The notes under the pieces were generated by a model that was not told where the DNA came from, did no database searches, and saw only the letters and a list, made by a program, of their open reading frames with translations. A stretch of 64,000 bases of DNA, from the NCBI GenBank assembly GCA_013399305.1, contig VXAI01000273.1:353526-417525 (forward strand). Reading direction: 5' to 3'. Both the position numbers and the translations under genes were made by a program. Below are positions 63,601 through 64,000 of the stretch, in pieces. This stretch comes from Rostratula benghalensis (Eukaryota; Chordata; Aves; Charadriiformes; Rostratulidae). Position 1 is the stretch's first letter, and each line of letters opens with the position of its first letter.

Positions 63601-64000
63601 TTTGAATCAATCTTGCTTCACTTCCTTCTGATTAGAGAGTTCCTTCAGGTCATGGGCTCTTAGCAGACTCTCCCTGTGCACATTAACACCTGCCAATGAG
63701 CCAATGTGCGGTATTGATGCTGAGCCAGCATTAATTCCTGCTAAGGTCTTGACTGCTGCCTTTGCCACCTCACTAAGGAACACTCCCAAGAGTACTTAGT
63801 CTTCTCTACCACCTTCTTGTGCCCTTGTCCCTGCTAACAAAATCCTACAAATCTTTAGAACTGAAAGCTTAGTGAAGAAAGTGGAACTCACACTAATGTG
63901 GAACAGCACTTCTTCCACTTTTTTTTTTCTTCTCTGACACAGGATCAAATTTCAATGTCTGACTTAAGTGTACTGAATACCGCTTTTGTGTCCTTCACTT
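60691..64000. other. ELP4: Intronic sequence without recognised genes
   Basis: Mixed composition. The stretches 61400-62060 and 63360-63830 are richer in G and C than usual here. The first holds a 124-codon open frame from a TTG start (61258-61632) and the second a 60-codon minus-strand frame (63607-63789). Neither resembles any family I know, and neither has supporting splice or promoter signals. No recognisable ELP4 terminal exon is present up to the window end. Confidence 0.55.

Larger units (their letters stand above)
4550..64000 (+). other. ELP4: ELP4 intron 9 (incomplete), host of the PAX6 downstream regulatory region
   Basis: From the exon 9 donor to the window end, at least 59,451 bp, I found no sequence resembling the expected ~43-residue C-terminal exon, so the intron continues past the right edge. 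In other vertebrates this last intron is very long and contains distal enhancers of PAX6, which lies just beyond ELP4 in convergent orientation. Here the intron is poor in repeats, with about 2.3 kb of recognisable CR1, and has scattered blocks of enhancer-like texture. That it is the last intron in this bird is inferred from human gene structure. Confidence 0.85.

Noticed and set aside
50000..64000. Final coding exon of ELP4 (about 43 residues starting RLHLPP in human)
   Set aside because: I looked for a matching acceptor plus coding stretch and found none. It most likely lies beyond the right edge.
1..64000. CRISPR arrays, prokaryotic operons, tRNA or rRNA genes
   Set aside because: No regularly spaced repeats, no cloverleaf or rRNA core sequences, and the composition and splice structure are clearly vertebrate.

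Overview
This window is vertebrate nuclear DNA, almost certainly from a bird. It is AT-rich and intron-dominated. Its only recognisable interspersed repeats are CR1-type LINEs with the typical avian 3' tail of ATTCTATG-like octamers. It has two short runs of N (30 and 10 bases), as in a scaffolded draft assembly. There are no prokaryotic operons, CRISPR arrays, tRNAs or rRNAs.

The only protein-coding gene I can support is ELP4 (Elongator acetyltransferase complex subunit 4), on the + strand. Two consecutive internal exons are present: 1631-1739, matching human exon 8, and 4443-4549, matching human exon 9. Both have strong splice sites and compatible phases (0 to 1, then 1 to 0). Together they encode 72 residues, equivalent to about residues 310-381 of the ~424-residue human protein. 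The first 1.6 kb is the end of intron 7, 1740-4442 is intron 8, and everything from 4550 to the right end (more than 59 kb) is intron 9. I did not find the last coding exon, so it probably lies beyond the right edge, followed in other vertebrates by the convergently transcribed PAX6.

This position gives the window its main interest. In vertebrates the large last intron of ELP4 holds the PAX6 downstream regulatory region, a set of deeply conserved enhancers for lens, retina and brain, including the one named SIMO. Several blocks here look unlike neutral intron: they lack homopolymers and repeats, have more even base composition, and are dense in homeodomain, NKX2, PBX/MEIS, MAF/AP-1, SOX or PAX-like motifs. 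The best are 5400-5830, 7565-7920, 14840-15180, 17985-18335, 45985-46150, 51540-51740 and 60420-60690. They are candidates only, because conservation cannot be computed from one sequence. Other possible cis elements are two RFX X-box-like sites (48003, 53534), one CTCF-like site (57626) and a cluster of GCATG words (51576-51604).

Repeats: a badly decayed CR1 with reverse-transcriptase sequence at 19832-21122 (+), two truncated CR1 copies on the minus strand (28237-28577 and 32235-32850), two older CR1 tail scraps (8233-8267 and 19121-19160), a possible older sauropsid repeat (50990-51160), several local tandem or direct duplications, and three perfect inverted repeats. A richer-composition stretch at 25500-27430 is unexplained. 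I see no second gene and no self-contained new system. The novelty, if any, is in the regulatory content of the intron.
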